Notes under the pieces: generated by a model
Databases searched by the model: none
Told to the model about the DNA's origin: nothing
The model's input: only the letters and a program-made list of their open reading frames with translations
Translations under genes and position numbers: made by a program
NCBI GenBank assembly: GCA_037833965.1
Contig: AP031355.1
Span: 9,449,501-9,513,500 of the forward strand
DNA length: 64,000 nucleotides
From: Marchantia polymorpha subsp. ruderalis
Taxonomy: Eukaryota; Streptophyta; Marchantiopsida; Marchantiales; Marchantiaceae
Reading direction: 5' to 3'
In this document: positions 52,931-64,000 of the stretch, piece after piece
Layout of the letters: each line of letters begins with the position of its first letter
Numbering within the stretch: the stretch's first letter is position 1

Positions 52931-55900
52931 TGTAATAACCCACTAAAGGCTAAAACTGCAATATAGTGGTAGAAAGGTCGAACCCACAGGGACAGAGGAA
53001 CACACAGGGTACAAAGTGTCACGTTTAACAGACTATTGATGAGTTTGAATTCTCAGGCGACTGTCACTCCCAGAAATACTGCAAGTGTCCACTCGGAGCG
53101 CACTCGGAGGTCGCACAGTGCAGCGTAACACACACACACACACACACCTGAAACTACAGAAATACAACCCAGAGATCCGTTAGGACCTCTACTTCAAGAT
53201 TTCAGGGACAAAGTCTCTCGCGAGCACACTCGGCAAAGCTGCGGGCAGTGACTTCCAACTCCGGCTTTTACAACACTTCCACTAGCTTGCTGCTAGTGTA
53301 GGAAACCCGGTTTGGACTGCCTACTTCGGATCGAAGTCACTCCTACGCGGTGAACAACACTCTCAACTCACAAAACGCGCAGAGAACACAGGTCCGCACT
53401 GAAGGACTCACTGTGAAACATTCCAGTAACACAACAACAGTCTATTGAAGAGTTTGAATTCTCAGGCACTTGTCATTCCCAGAAATACTACAGGGGTTAC
53501 CCTCAAGGCACCTGCTGCAGCGTAACCTGAATTTACAACCAAGGCTTACACGAAGTAGCAAAACTTCACTTTGGCATTCAGGGGAAAAATCCCAAGGGAG
53601 TACAATCAGAAAGGAACACTCGAAGGTGTAGGGGCGAAACTGTTCAAGTATCTAACTAGTCACTGGCTCTGAGCATCGGCAGTCACCCGCGGGTGCAGAT
53701 CCGAACTACTCAAGTCTCTAACCAATGGACTAGCTCTGAACATTCGGCCGAAGGCCTTCAGCTACAAAATGCGGAACGCTAAGTTGTAACTCCTCGTGCG
53801 TGGTGACAGAACTCAAGGACACAAACACGCAAAGGAAATGGGTTCCTGATCTGCACTTCTGATGGGAAAGAACCCCAGGCAAAACGCCTGGAACTATTTT
53901 ATACCTTCTAAGTCCTACCTAGCACTATACTGTACTACGCTACACGCCTGCACGGAACCACGCTACACTACACTCCGCGGAACCTGTACTACGTCTCCTG
54001 CGCGGCGGGTTGCCGCGCACTAACTCCCTACCCTGCCAATCTTCCGCTCGACTGCGCAGTCCCAAACGCTGCAACGCCGCGGACACCTCCACTTCGAGGG
54101 CGGACATGGTATCCTGCGCCTTCGACAGAAAAGCATCGAGCTTCTTTGCTACCTTCCGCCGACTCCTACTGTCGCCTGACAACAACCCGACTGCGCGCAG
54201 TTCAAACTCACGCAGTGTGAGTCTCTCCTGCGCCTTCACTTCCCAGTGGGCGTAGCCCTTGAGACAGTGGGCGACACGCCTCGCCGTCTCCACCTTCGTG
54301 CGATCCGCCTCCTTCCTGCGATCCTCTTCAATTATCACTAATTGCGATTCGGCCTCAGCACGTTGCGCTCTCAATTCGCCACACTCTGACTGTAACCTGC
54401 GGATTAACTCCTCATCCGCCTGCCGTGCGAGCTGACATTGTTCCAACAACCGCGTCTGTCGCACGAGCTCCTCTGACAAAATCCGATTCTGGGCCTGCTC
54501 AGAAATGAGTGCTTCCTTGATCTTCACCTGCTCCTTGGTGAGCTCGTCCAGTTTCTCATCCTTCACCTTCTCGGAGTACTTGTAGAATTTCTGATTAAGT
54601 TTATACTGACCCCACAAGCATGCATGCTTCTCCTTCAATTCCCTCAACTCCTGGTCCACTCTAGCTAACAGCTTGCTGGTGTGGACTTTAGTGCGAGTCC
54701 GCCTGCGCACTAACTCGATGTAAGATCCCGGCTGAAGTGGGTCGGCGTATTTATCGACCTTGCGATCCAAGTACCTCAGCAACGGAATCACCTGCTCAGA
54801 GAGCGCCGCAGCCGGCGCTCCGACAATTTCCTCCTCCTCCTCCTCGGTGTCCTCCGCTCCTGACATTTCTTCAGTGGAGCCTCCGTCGTCATCATCCGAG
54901 TGGAGAATTTCAGTCGCCATTGATTGCGTCGGCGATTGCCCCGAGTGGGGCTGCACGTCGTCGACGTGTGCTGCCTGCGAAGGCACGGCTGCAGCCTCGC
55001 TGCTCTTCGCCAAAATGTCTAAGGCGGTAGGCGAATGTGCCCGTGCGGCATCCCCGCCGCTCGCTTGTTGGTCGTCTACCGTGTCCTCTCTGCCGCCGAC
55101 GCCCGCCGCCGAAGGCGATCAAGCGGAGGGTGGCTGCGCGGGGTTTGATTGCGCATCGCGCATCGAAATTTCATCCCGCGGACAGTCACTCCGCTCCTCC
55201 GTCTGTTGCTGCTCCCTTGATCGGTCCGTGGGGGCTGTGCTCGGCCTGTGCGCAGGCGCAAATGCCGGCGCCTTGTCCGCCGCAGGCGTAGCGCCGCGGA
55301 CATCCATCGCCAAAGGCGACATGGCCGGGGGCCGCTCGCCCGATGTCCCTTGGCCTATAGGCCCTACCGCCGAAGGCGCATCTATCGGCGGACTACCCGC
55401 CGATGGTGCGGCCTCCGCACGCTCCCTGCTCGTATCTCCTCGGCTCGAAGGCCCTGGCGCCGAAGGCGCAAATTGCGGCGCGTGGTGCGCCGGAGGGTCT
55501 GGCCCCGAGGGCCGATGTCTCGTAGGCGGTTCTTCCGCCGGCTCTTTCCCCTTCCTACGTTGGAACGGGGGTGATTCTTGCCTGTGCACAGGCGGCACGT
55601 GTGGAGGTGTCCTGTGCACAGGCGGACTGCTCCTTCCCACGCGTAAGCGTAGATCCACGTCCACTTGTGATCGCCTGTCCGCGGAGGCTCGTCCGTCCGC
55701 GGAGTCTCGTCTGTGCGCAAACGGAACATCTGTCCGCGACGCACGTGGTAACTCCGGAGGCCCTTGGCCCGTAGGCGGCCTCTCTCCTGTCGAGGTTGCA
55801 GCGTGGCCCGTTGCTCCTGCGGTCGTCCGCGCTTCCTCATGCTTCTCTGGCGACGCACTTCCTTTCTCCGTCGCAATCGTCGCCGTGTCCGCACTGTCGG

Positions 55901-58293
55901 CTGGTAACACCAGTCTGCGTGCCTTCTGCTTCGGCCGGCTGTATGACTCGTACAGCGGCCGCGGTCGAATGGGAGCAGAGGGTTCTTGATGCTGCTCCTC
56001 TTCGGACTCTTCTCTCCATCGCCGCTTCCGCGGCACTCGTGCTGCAGGAGTGTTTCTCCCTTCGTCCCTCCGCCTTGATGGGGTAGAAGTCGGTGACTCC
56101 TCTGCATCAGTGTCGACCTCATTCTCCCGCACATACTTCCCGGGATGGTCGACGGACAATGGCGGAAAATGCTCAAGCTCCGCCGCTGTCAAACAATTCC
56201 GCTGTCGATAAAAATTGATGAGGAAAGGAGAAAGATGGTTTAGAGTTCCCCCCTTCTCCTCAAAAGCGTGCTGTCGCATCACCCTGTGCAGGATGCTCGC
56301 CCAGTGAATTGGAGTTCCCTCGATGACGCACTCCACAAAAGAGACCTGCCACAATGTGATGTAGCAGGCGCGGTGTGGCTGCAGTAATTGCATCAGCGCC
56401 GCGGACAAAGTCAAGCGAAATCGATCCTTGTAATCACGGGTCCTGTACCCATTCTTGGTAGACCTCCCGGTCTTGAACAGCTCCACAAATTGCGCCTCTT
56501 CCTGCTTGGTCACCTTGATGCTCTCACTGTCGAAAAGGAGATGCCCTAGCATGCCAGCACATCTTCCCAACGCCTGCGCCCAATCTTGGACTGTCCACCG
56601 ATCAACATGCGGACGCAATCCGCGCGAGGGTGGTCCCTGTGGCTCTAGCCACTCGCGCACCATATTCGCACAGATGTAGTTCCATCCCCATAGCAAGAAA
56701 TCGAGCTTTCTTGCTATTAAGCGCTCCTCGAAAGCGCGCAGCCCGTTCTGTGGTAGGCGAAGTGGCACCATCCGCAATCTGCCCGGTCTCGTCATTGCGT
56801 TCCTGGGGTTCGCTCGCCCGCTCATTCTACTTCCGCACCGCCCGAGCGCCTTTCTCTCTCGGCAAACTCTAATCGCCCTCAATTCCAAATCACGCGCATT
56901 CACTTCTCCCTCAATCAACAAGAAATCTCCTGTGCGGCGACGTCGAGAATGTTTAGCAACCAGCAGATGGATGCGCGCAGCGCGCACAAGAGATTGGAAT
57001 CGCGAATTCAAGAATGGGACGCTCTCCGCCGCCCGGTCGAAGGTCATGTCGGCTCTTGCTCGTGGAGAACGTCTCACTTGATGGCCGCGCCGGCTCTACG
57101 CTGAAACGGTCTCCGCTCTCACGCGCGGCTTCACGCTCCGCCGTCGTCGATTAAACTCTCACGCTCGAATTGGCGGATTTGAACTCCGCGAGCGTATTAC
57201 CCCGCGGACATGGGGGCGTAGCGCCGAAGGCGAGTTTTCCGCCTTGCGCGGTACACTTGTTCGTACCGCCCCTCGGCCAATCCCCCTCTGCCTTGACGCG
57301 TGTGTCCGCATGTCGGACAAAAGTTCAACTCCTGCCTGTGCGCAGGCAGACTCCTCGGCGGATTCTCCGCCGGCGCGGAACTTGAACATCCTCCTGTGCA
57401 CAGGCGTTCGCCTGTGCGCAGGCGAATTCCGTGCGCGGCGTCGCGCTGGCGCGGAAGGCGTTGACCGTGGTCAGCCGTCTCCGTCCAGTCCGTCCGTTTC
57501 TTGTCTCTTCGTCGGCGCTTCCGCCGCCGCAACTCCGTCCGTCCAAGAGCGCATCCACCCGACCCGTCCGCATGGTCCGTACAGATTTGATTACTCCAGC
57601 GGCTCTTCCGCCGTACGCGGCGCTGCGCTGGCGCGGAAGGCGCCGTACACTTTCTACCTCACAAGGCGCATTTCTAGGGCCCAAGGCGGATTTTCCGCCG
57701 ACGCCGAAGCGCCTGTGCACAGGCGAACGCCTGTGCGTAGGCGGACTTCGCGCCTCCTCAAACCCTACTTCGCCTGTGCACAGGCGAACGCCTTCGTCCG
57801 CGCATAGGACAAAACTTGATTCCCCCTTCCGCGTAGGCGGAATTCCCGCCGGTGGCGAACTCCTTCCGCCGAAGGCGACCGTCTCCGTATCTTCCAATAG
57901 TGATAGCTCCCTAAGTCCTCATCCGTTCCGAGCGTTCTTGGACTCGTTGGAATCAGTGCGTCGAGCTCTTTCCAACGAGACCCTAGCTTGGTCAAGGCGC
58001 CCGAGGGTTGACCTAATTATGGAGGACTTTCCTACCACCGCGGACGCAACCTCCGACGGCGGGTTTTGCGCCTTGCGTCGTAGGGGTCCTAACTGCAGAG
58101 CTCGCAGGGAGGGTGGTGCCTGTCCTTACTGCTGCACCCCAAATCCTAGATTCTACAAGATCCCTCGAGAATCCCCGCGATCTTCCGGATTCACTCCGTT
58201 TTGATGTACCGAAGGCTATTTACAATGCTGCCAGGGTACAGTTTTCCAAAAATGTTTTAATTTCCTCAGAATTGCCAAAAGTGGGGTACCACA
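52931..58293 (-). repeat. 3' LTR of the minus-strand element
   Basis: Termini TGTAATAACC and GGGGTACCACA, 5363 bases. R and U5 match the young plus-strand LTRs closely. The extra length against those is in the U3 reading-frame region. Confidence 0.94.
53940..57047 (-). CDS. Full-size U3 reading-frame region, best-preserved copy
   Basis: The longest open stretch is 652 codons (57077-55119; likely start MTFDR at 57047). It is followed in the same orientation by a 357-codon stretch (55013-53940). It shows an N-terminal domain of about 330 residues (LDFLLWGWN, W-x-VQDWAQALGRCAG, RTRDYKDRFR, HWASILHRVMRQHA, GTLNHLSPFLINFYR), a basic patch (VPRKRRWREE) that could be a nuclear signal, a Pro/Ser/Arg linker, an acidic run (TEEEEEE), then the coiled coil. 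The coiled coil carries RYLDRK, HCLKGYAHWEV, TLREFELRA and GDSRSRRKVAKKL. There is no enzyme, membrane or signal sequence that I can see. The N-domain may be related to the 'putative plant transposon protein' families; I cannot check. It ends just before the LTR TATA box. Confidence 0.65.
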
Positions 58294-58330
58294 TGCTCCC
58301 CTCCTCAATTGTGAGCGCCCACGCGAACAC

Positions 58331-61161
58331 TCACATGTGGTATTTCTTCAACCGCCACCCGTTCACTCGGGTGCCTAACAAATCGCCGGCCAGGTCCGCA
58401 AGTTGGATGGATCCATTCGGGAAGACTTCGACAACCCTGTAAGGTCCCATCCACCTTAGGTGCAGTTTGCCTGGGAATCTGGCATGCCTGCTGTCGTAGA
58501 GCAATGCCAAATCACCCGCCTGCAGGAGTACCGGTTTGATCTTCTTATCGTATCTCTCCTTTCGGCGGAGCTGGATTTTCTTGGTGCGATCTTCGGCGTC
58601 TCTTCTCCTCTCATCCAGCAGCGTGACTTCCTGTAACCTGTAGAGCTGACTCTCCTCTGCGCCCATCCTCTGCAAATCCAACGTTCGTTGGGTGGGTACT
58701 TCAAATTCGATCGGGAGGATCGGGTGTTGCCCATACACCAGAAAGTATGGTGTCTGTTTGGTCGTGATCTTCTCAGCTGTGCGGTACGCCCATAGAGCGG
58801 CTGCTAGCTTCGTATCCCAGTCGTGAGCGTGATTCACCGTGACCTTGAGTAGTATTTTACACAGCAGACCATTGGACTTCTCCGTCAGTCCATTTGCCTT
58901 GGGATTGTAGGGAGTAGTCTTCCGGTGCTTGATGTGGAAATACCGTGTCAGATCTTCGATGATCTGATTCAGAAAATGCGTGCCCCGGTCGCTGACTAGC
59001 TCTAAGGGACATCCGTAGCGTGTGATGATCGACTCAAACAAGAATGCTGCCACTGTGGCAGCATCATCCCTTTGGTGGCTCTGGCCTCTACCATTTTGGT
59101 GGCGTAGTCCGTTGCTACCAGAATGTAGCGCCTTCGTGTACTTCTAGTCACTGGTTGTATCGGCCCTACAAAGTCAATACCCCACTTTTCGAAAGGTGCC
59201 AGAGGCATGATGGGAGTCAGGGGCCAGCGTGTTGTAGGCGTCGGTCTCCCCGTCCTCTGGCAACTGTCGCACTTGCGGATGTAATCGAGAACATCCTTAA
59301 ACATGGTCGGCCACCAATACCCCGCATTTAGGATCTTTGTGACCGTGTTCCTGGTGGCATAGTGTCCACCCGCCTCCTCAGTATGCATCGCACTCACTAT
59401 TCTTGGTACCTCTGTTTCCTCCAGGCACCTGCATAAGCGCTCATCTGCCATCTTCTTAAACAAAACCCCCTGCTGGAGTTGGTACGGGCCTGCCTTATGA
59501 ATAAAGACAGTTCGCTGTTCCAAATCCATGCCTTCGGGGCACTGGAGGGTTAGCAGATATCGATACAGGTCGGCATAGCGGGACTCATGTCCTGCAGACA
59601 ACTGAAATAACTCTTCATCTGGAAAATCGTCCACCAATTCCTCCTCTGTCGGCTGGGTCCATAATCGGGACAAGTAATCCGCATTTTCGTGGTGCACCCC
59701 TTTTCTGGTCTGGACTGTGTAGGTGAACTCTTGTAGTAACAACACCCACCTGGCGATTCGACCGGATAGGTCGGCTTTCTTGACTAGGTGTTGCAATGCG
59801 TAGTGGTCCACATGGAACACAAACTCGTAGCAGATTAGGTAGTGACGGAACTTTTTACAGGAGTACACCATCCCCAACGCTTCTCTCTCCGTCGTGGTGT
59901 ACTTCCGCTCTGCTAGAGACAGCTGTCGGCTCGCGAAGTAGATCGGGTAGTCCTTTTTGTTGTCATCCTTTTGACTCAGTACTACACCGATGGCGAATGC
60001 CGAGGTGTCAACGTAAACATGGAATGGTCGATTCCAGTCTGGACTCCTTAGTACGGGAGCAGTCGTGAGTTTTGCTTTTAGAGCCTCAAATGCTGACTGC
60101 TGGTTCGCACCCCAAGCATAAGGCTCGTCCTTCTTCAACAACTTGGTCAGGTCCGCCGCCAGTATTGCATACATGTGTATAAATCTTCGGTAGTAGCCCA
60201 CATGACCCAGGAATGCTCGCAGCTCCCTTAGATTCGTGGGTGGCTCAAGCTCGAGTATAACCTTGACCTTCTCGATGTCCACCGCAATGCCGTCTGCCGA
60301 GACCCGATGACCCAACAAGATCCCACTAGTCATAAAGAAAAAGCACTTCTCGGGATGCAGTGATAAACTGCTCTCTCTACATTTATCGAAGGTCTGCTTC
60401 AAGTGACTTAGGTGTTCAGACCGCTTCCCAAAGACACAGAAGTCATCTATGAATATCTCCAGGAACTTCCTCATTTGTTCCTGAAAGATATTGGTCATCA
60501 TCCGTTGAAAGGTGGCAGGCGCGTTGCACAGACCGAAGGGCATCTTGTGGTATGCGTAAGTTCCCCAGTCGGTTGTGAACGTAGTTTTATCCTTGTCCTG
60601 TTCACGGATAGACACCTGATTGTAACCTGAGAACCCATCCAGGAAGCTATAACATTCATGTCCTGCGACATGGTCTAGAATGGCATCCGTGAATGGTAAC
60701 GGGTGATGATCCTTGCGTGTTGCTGCATTCAACTTCCGGAAATCCTGACACACTCGTATCTTACCCGTCAACTTCTTGGGTACGATAACAATCGGCGACA
60801 CCCACTCGCTGCTGAGCACAGGGTAAATAATACCAGCGCTCAAGTACTTATCTATCTCCTCTTTCACTAGCAAGGAGTACTTTGGGTTGAGGCGATACTG
60901 GCGCTGTCGTATGGGTACTGAGTCGTCCAGTAAATCGATACGGTGTTCCCCATACCGTGCGGGTATCCCCTTCATGTCTTCGATCTTCCAGGCAAAAACG
61001 TCGACATAATGGCTAAGGAAGGCCTGTACTTTCCTTAGCTCGTCTCCTTTCACTGCGCTTGATACCTTCAAGCACTTGCCGGGACTGAGTTGTACTTCGT
61101 GACAGTCACTAGGGTCAACAATGCCCTCAGTGTGACTCGTCTCACTCCTTCCCAGTCCCAC
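58331..61161 (-). pseudogene. Pol region of the minus-strand element
   Basis: The same domain order as the plus-strand copy: RT (FIDDF), RNase H, integrase zinc-binding region (HTEEAGGHYA then CDSC), integrase core with its D, D and E blocks (GIDFVGP, SDRGTHF, NGLTEKSN), and the GPY-type end. It is not split by a nested element. It looks almost whole, with about one break. Confidence 0.9.
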
Positions 61162-61170
61162 AGTTAATTG

Positions 61171-63377
61171 CTATTCGTCTTCCGGCTGAATAGCTTCCGG
61201 CTCTTCTTCTTCTCCCACCGAACAGCAGGCAACGAATCCCACGAAGTAATCGGATTCGGTACCACTGGAATCCGATCGCGCGGTCGACTCACTGTCCTCG
61301 CCCGATGTGTAACCTGCACTTGTCCATGGGGTCTCTCCTTCGTGCCTGACCCTATTCCAGGGCACCGTAATGGTTTTGGTCGGTTCCGAAGGATGAGGAA
61401 ACTTAAGGCGATGTCTTCGCCAATCACATCTGACTTGTGCACCATATAGCCATGGTCGCCCGAGCAGAACGTCATAGCCCTGCTTCATCATCGGTTGAAG
61501 GATGATATACGTCAACCGAAAGTCCGCACCCCCGATGGTTGTCTTGACATTGCGCAGCATACCTGCAGGCATTCTCCGCGTCTGATCCGCTAATCTCAAC
61601 ACACGCTTCGAGGGTTCGTATTGACTGAACCCCAAGGCTCTCGCTGTATCCTCCGTCATTATGTTGACTCCTGATCCAGAGTCGATTGGCACTCTGCGTA
61701 CACAACACCCTGCTATTTCCACATCGATCTCGGGTGGCCCTTGGTCTTCGCTCTCCACTTGATATACTTGAGAGGATGTGGATGCGCGCGGCTTCCGCGG
61801 ATGCCGTAGCGAAAGCATCAACATTCTCCGATACGTCTTATTGTCCTCCAAGAGCTGCTTGAACGTGATGTTCACTTTTCGACTCCCGAGATCTTCAACC
61901 AAGTCATAGTGGGCGCGTTGGGTCGCCGGGGTCGGCGACGCTCTGCGAGGTTCCACGGTGGCTGCCAACTTCGCCCCAAGGGAGGATGTCAAGTCTGGCC
62001 GCGGTGGGTCCTTTTGCGTGCGGATCGCTTCCTTCAACAGGTTGGCTACCTCGTTGCGGGTATCCGGAGCATAGTCCCGTTTCAGTAGGCGCACTGGCTC
62101 GTCCTCGACTGCTGTCTGGGGGCGCACTGCTGGTGCCTCCCGCGTAGCCGAAGACTTCCGAGCAGGTCGCGAGTCGGACTTGCTGGATGTCTTCTCCTTT
62201 CCTTTTCCCGTCCGGTCGTCGGGTCTCCGTTCGTGCTTGCGAGTGTCACGCTCTTGCTCCTTCGATTTCTTGGAACTACGAGTTTCGACCCGTGCGCACA
62301 TGACCTCTTCAGCCGGCCATTCTTCGTCTTCGCCATCCCCGTCTGAACCTACTTCGACCTGGTTAACTTGCACGTCCTCCTTGGCAGGAGTGTTCACAAA
62401 TCGTACCACTGGCCGAGGGACTGGTGGCTGATCACACTCTGGCGCAGTGTGCCCGACCTTCTTGCAATTACTACATGTCGGAGCATAATCGTTTCGCCTT
62501 TTTGGATGGGGACACTGCGGTGAGAAGTGCCCAACTTCCCCGCAATTATAACAAGCTCGCGGTGGCGGTGGGTCAAACGTCCCTGGAGGTGCTCTCCGCC
62601 TCACAGGTACCGTAGTGGCCCGATCCACCGGAATATATCGTGGGACTTGCATTGCTGAAACTGCAGGAGGGGTAGGAACCGACTGGACGGCGTAGGCTAT
62701 CTCTTCGCTAGCCTCTCCATAGTACTGAGGGTGCTCTCCATAGTACGGTTGCGCCCACTCTACTGCGTTGACTGGATATGACGGCCGGGTGGTAAGGCAC
62801 TCGGTGTTTGCATGTCCCACCGCCCCGCACGTAGTACACCATAAGTTCGCTCGCACTCTCCCGGGTGATTTTCTGCGATCATGCCCGCCTACCACTTGAA
62901 CCTTGAGATCGGCGAAGTCCTTCACAAGGGTCTCCATCTTCGAAGCTATATCTCCCGGCGCTCTGTCCGTAGTCACTCGTCGGATGCCCTTTTTCTTTGC
63001 TGACCCATGCTTCTTCCTCTTCTTCTCCTCCTCCGACGATGAGGTTTCCTCTTCTTCGGATGAAGAACGGTTCTCGTCCGAAGACGATTCCTCCGATGAC
63101 GGAGTTGTACCTCTATGTCGTCTTCGCCCTCCCTTCGGTTTTCGTTCCTTCGACTCCCGTCTCTCTCTCCCTCTTCGGTTGAGAGTGGAAGTTTCGAAGG
63201 CTTCTGCCGATGCAATCACATCCTCTATAGTGTCGCACTTGCTGCGTCGGCAAAAAGTCTCCATCTCCCGAGTTAAACCGGTCACGTACCAATCCACAGC
63301 TTGTTGTACCGAGAAAGGGGACCCTGGTCCTGTTTTCGGTATTCTGTCGAGGAGGTCCAGAAATCTCTCAGTGTAGT
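61171..63377 (-). pseudogene. Gag-protease of the minus-strand element, cut by an insertion
   Basis: It carries the three zinc knuckles, the basic linker and the DSGSG protease, nearly identical to 32263-35094. The junction to pol has the same UAG CAA UUA context. The N-terminal third is beyond the nested LTR. Confidence 0.9.
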
Positions 63378-64000
63378 TGTGGTAACACACTTTTTGTTTT
63401 TTTTGCAGAATTTAAACAATTTTAGAAAACTAGTACCAAAGCAGTGTTTGTAGCTAGAGAAGGGTACGCTAAATAGAGTGGATTGATGAGATCGTCACGA
63501 GGGCACCAAGAATCACGTAGTCGGATGTACCAACGCCAACATCTTCGGCGCCTTCGGCAAAAGCTCCTTTTTGAGGTGTCTCTACTCACGCGCCTCTAGC
63601 GTATAAGGAAGCTACGCTTCCGGCGCAGACACCTCAGGAGGGGGTTTTGCTAAAGACGTCAGGAGAAGGGCCCGGACCTCTAAAGGCATCCGACCATGAG
63701 TGCGCCTTCGGCGAAGCGCCGCTAGCGCGGAAAGGGAAAACCTTCATAACAATCGGGATACACGGTAGATCCAGTTGGTTGAAGTTGCATTAGAAAGAGC
63801 TCGGGACGCTCGTTCTAACGAGTCCAAGAGCGCCGGAGATGGATCAGGAATGGAGAAGTTATGAGCGTCGGAAAACTCGTAGTCGGACATGCGCCGTTCG
63901 CGCTAGGGTTCACAGCCGGAAAGGATTCCCGTACGCCCTCGGCGATGCGCCTTCGGCGGAATCACGCGCTCACAGGAGGAAACCAACTCAGAGTCGGAAG
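63378..64000 (+). mobile_element. Left end of a nested plus-strand LTR, runs off window
   Basis: It starts TGTGGTAACACACTTTTTG, a variant of the start of the solo LTR at 35484. The flanking GTAGT (63373-63377) is the expected target duplicate; its partner is outside. It contains the conserved U3 block (near 63786, AGCTCGGGACGCTCGTTCTA) once. Whether it is a solo LTR or a full element is unknown. Confidence 0.82.

Larger units (their letters stand above)
52931..63377 (-). mobile_element. Second Gypsy element, minus strand, 5' end off window
   Basis: Its 3' LTR (52931-58293), polypurine tract, pol and most of gag are present and very similar to the plus-strand element. At 63377 it is cut by another LTR, and its remaining gag, primer site and 5' LTR would lie to the right of the window. 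Its LTR is of the full-size type (5.36 kb). About one break is seen in pol and about one in the U3 frame, besides the nested insertion. It faces the element at 27718-45454 tail to tail. Confidence 0.92.

Overview
The window reads as nuclear DNA of a land plant. The evidence is a LOB-domain (LBD) transcription factor gene (a streptophyte-specific family), a long LRR receptor-like protein of plant type, a U2 snRNA gene, and Ty3/Gypsy LTR retroelements whose primer-binding site matches plant tRNA-Asp. Compact, apparently intronless host genes and the divergent retroelement family suggest a non-seed plant such as a bryophyte or lycophyte, but that is a guess. The species cannot be read from the sequence.

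Layout. 1-5412: the right part of a plus-strand LTR (ends 4051) lying inside an older minus-strand LTR (remnant 4052-5412). 5413-15758: AT-rich intergenic DNA holding about 4.3 kb of tandem, partly inverted tRNA-like modules (7190-11505), a good tRNA-Ala(UGC) gene, a tRNA-Val-like gene with an AAU anticodon, and a duplicated foldback repeat rich in TTGAC motifs. 15759-18320: LRR receptor-like protein. 20095-22101 and 25814-27717: two copies of a roughly 2-kb duplication, one with an intact U2 snRNA gene and one with a U2 pseudogene. 23831-24259: LBD gene on the minus strand, with about fifteen 61-bp tandem repeats (24477-25385) upstream of it.

27718-45454 is a nearly whole, young Gypsy element (Athila-like by its motifs) with a GTCAT target duplication, itself hit by a 3.05-kb solo LTR (35484-38534, duplication ATCGT). 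47281-52551 is a minus-strand solo LTR (duplication ATTTT). 52931-63377 is most of a second, minus-strand element of the same family, cut by another plus-strand LTR that runs off the right end. These are treated as fossil or young retroelement copies.

The most unusual biology is in the retroelement family. Its LTRs are 4.4-5.4 kb because U3, upstream of the LTR TATA box, carries a long reading frame: a conserved N-terminal domain, a basic patch, a proline-rich linker and a conserved C-terminal coiled coil. A protein encoded there would be expressed from the 3' end of the genomic RNA, as in the U3-encoded sag gene of MMTV. The linker DNA is built from short perfect palindromes that differ between subfamilies. 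Gag-protease and pol are separated by a UAG CAA UUA context, the tobamovirus-type leaky stop, kept in both copies.
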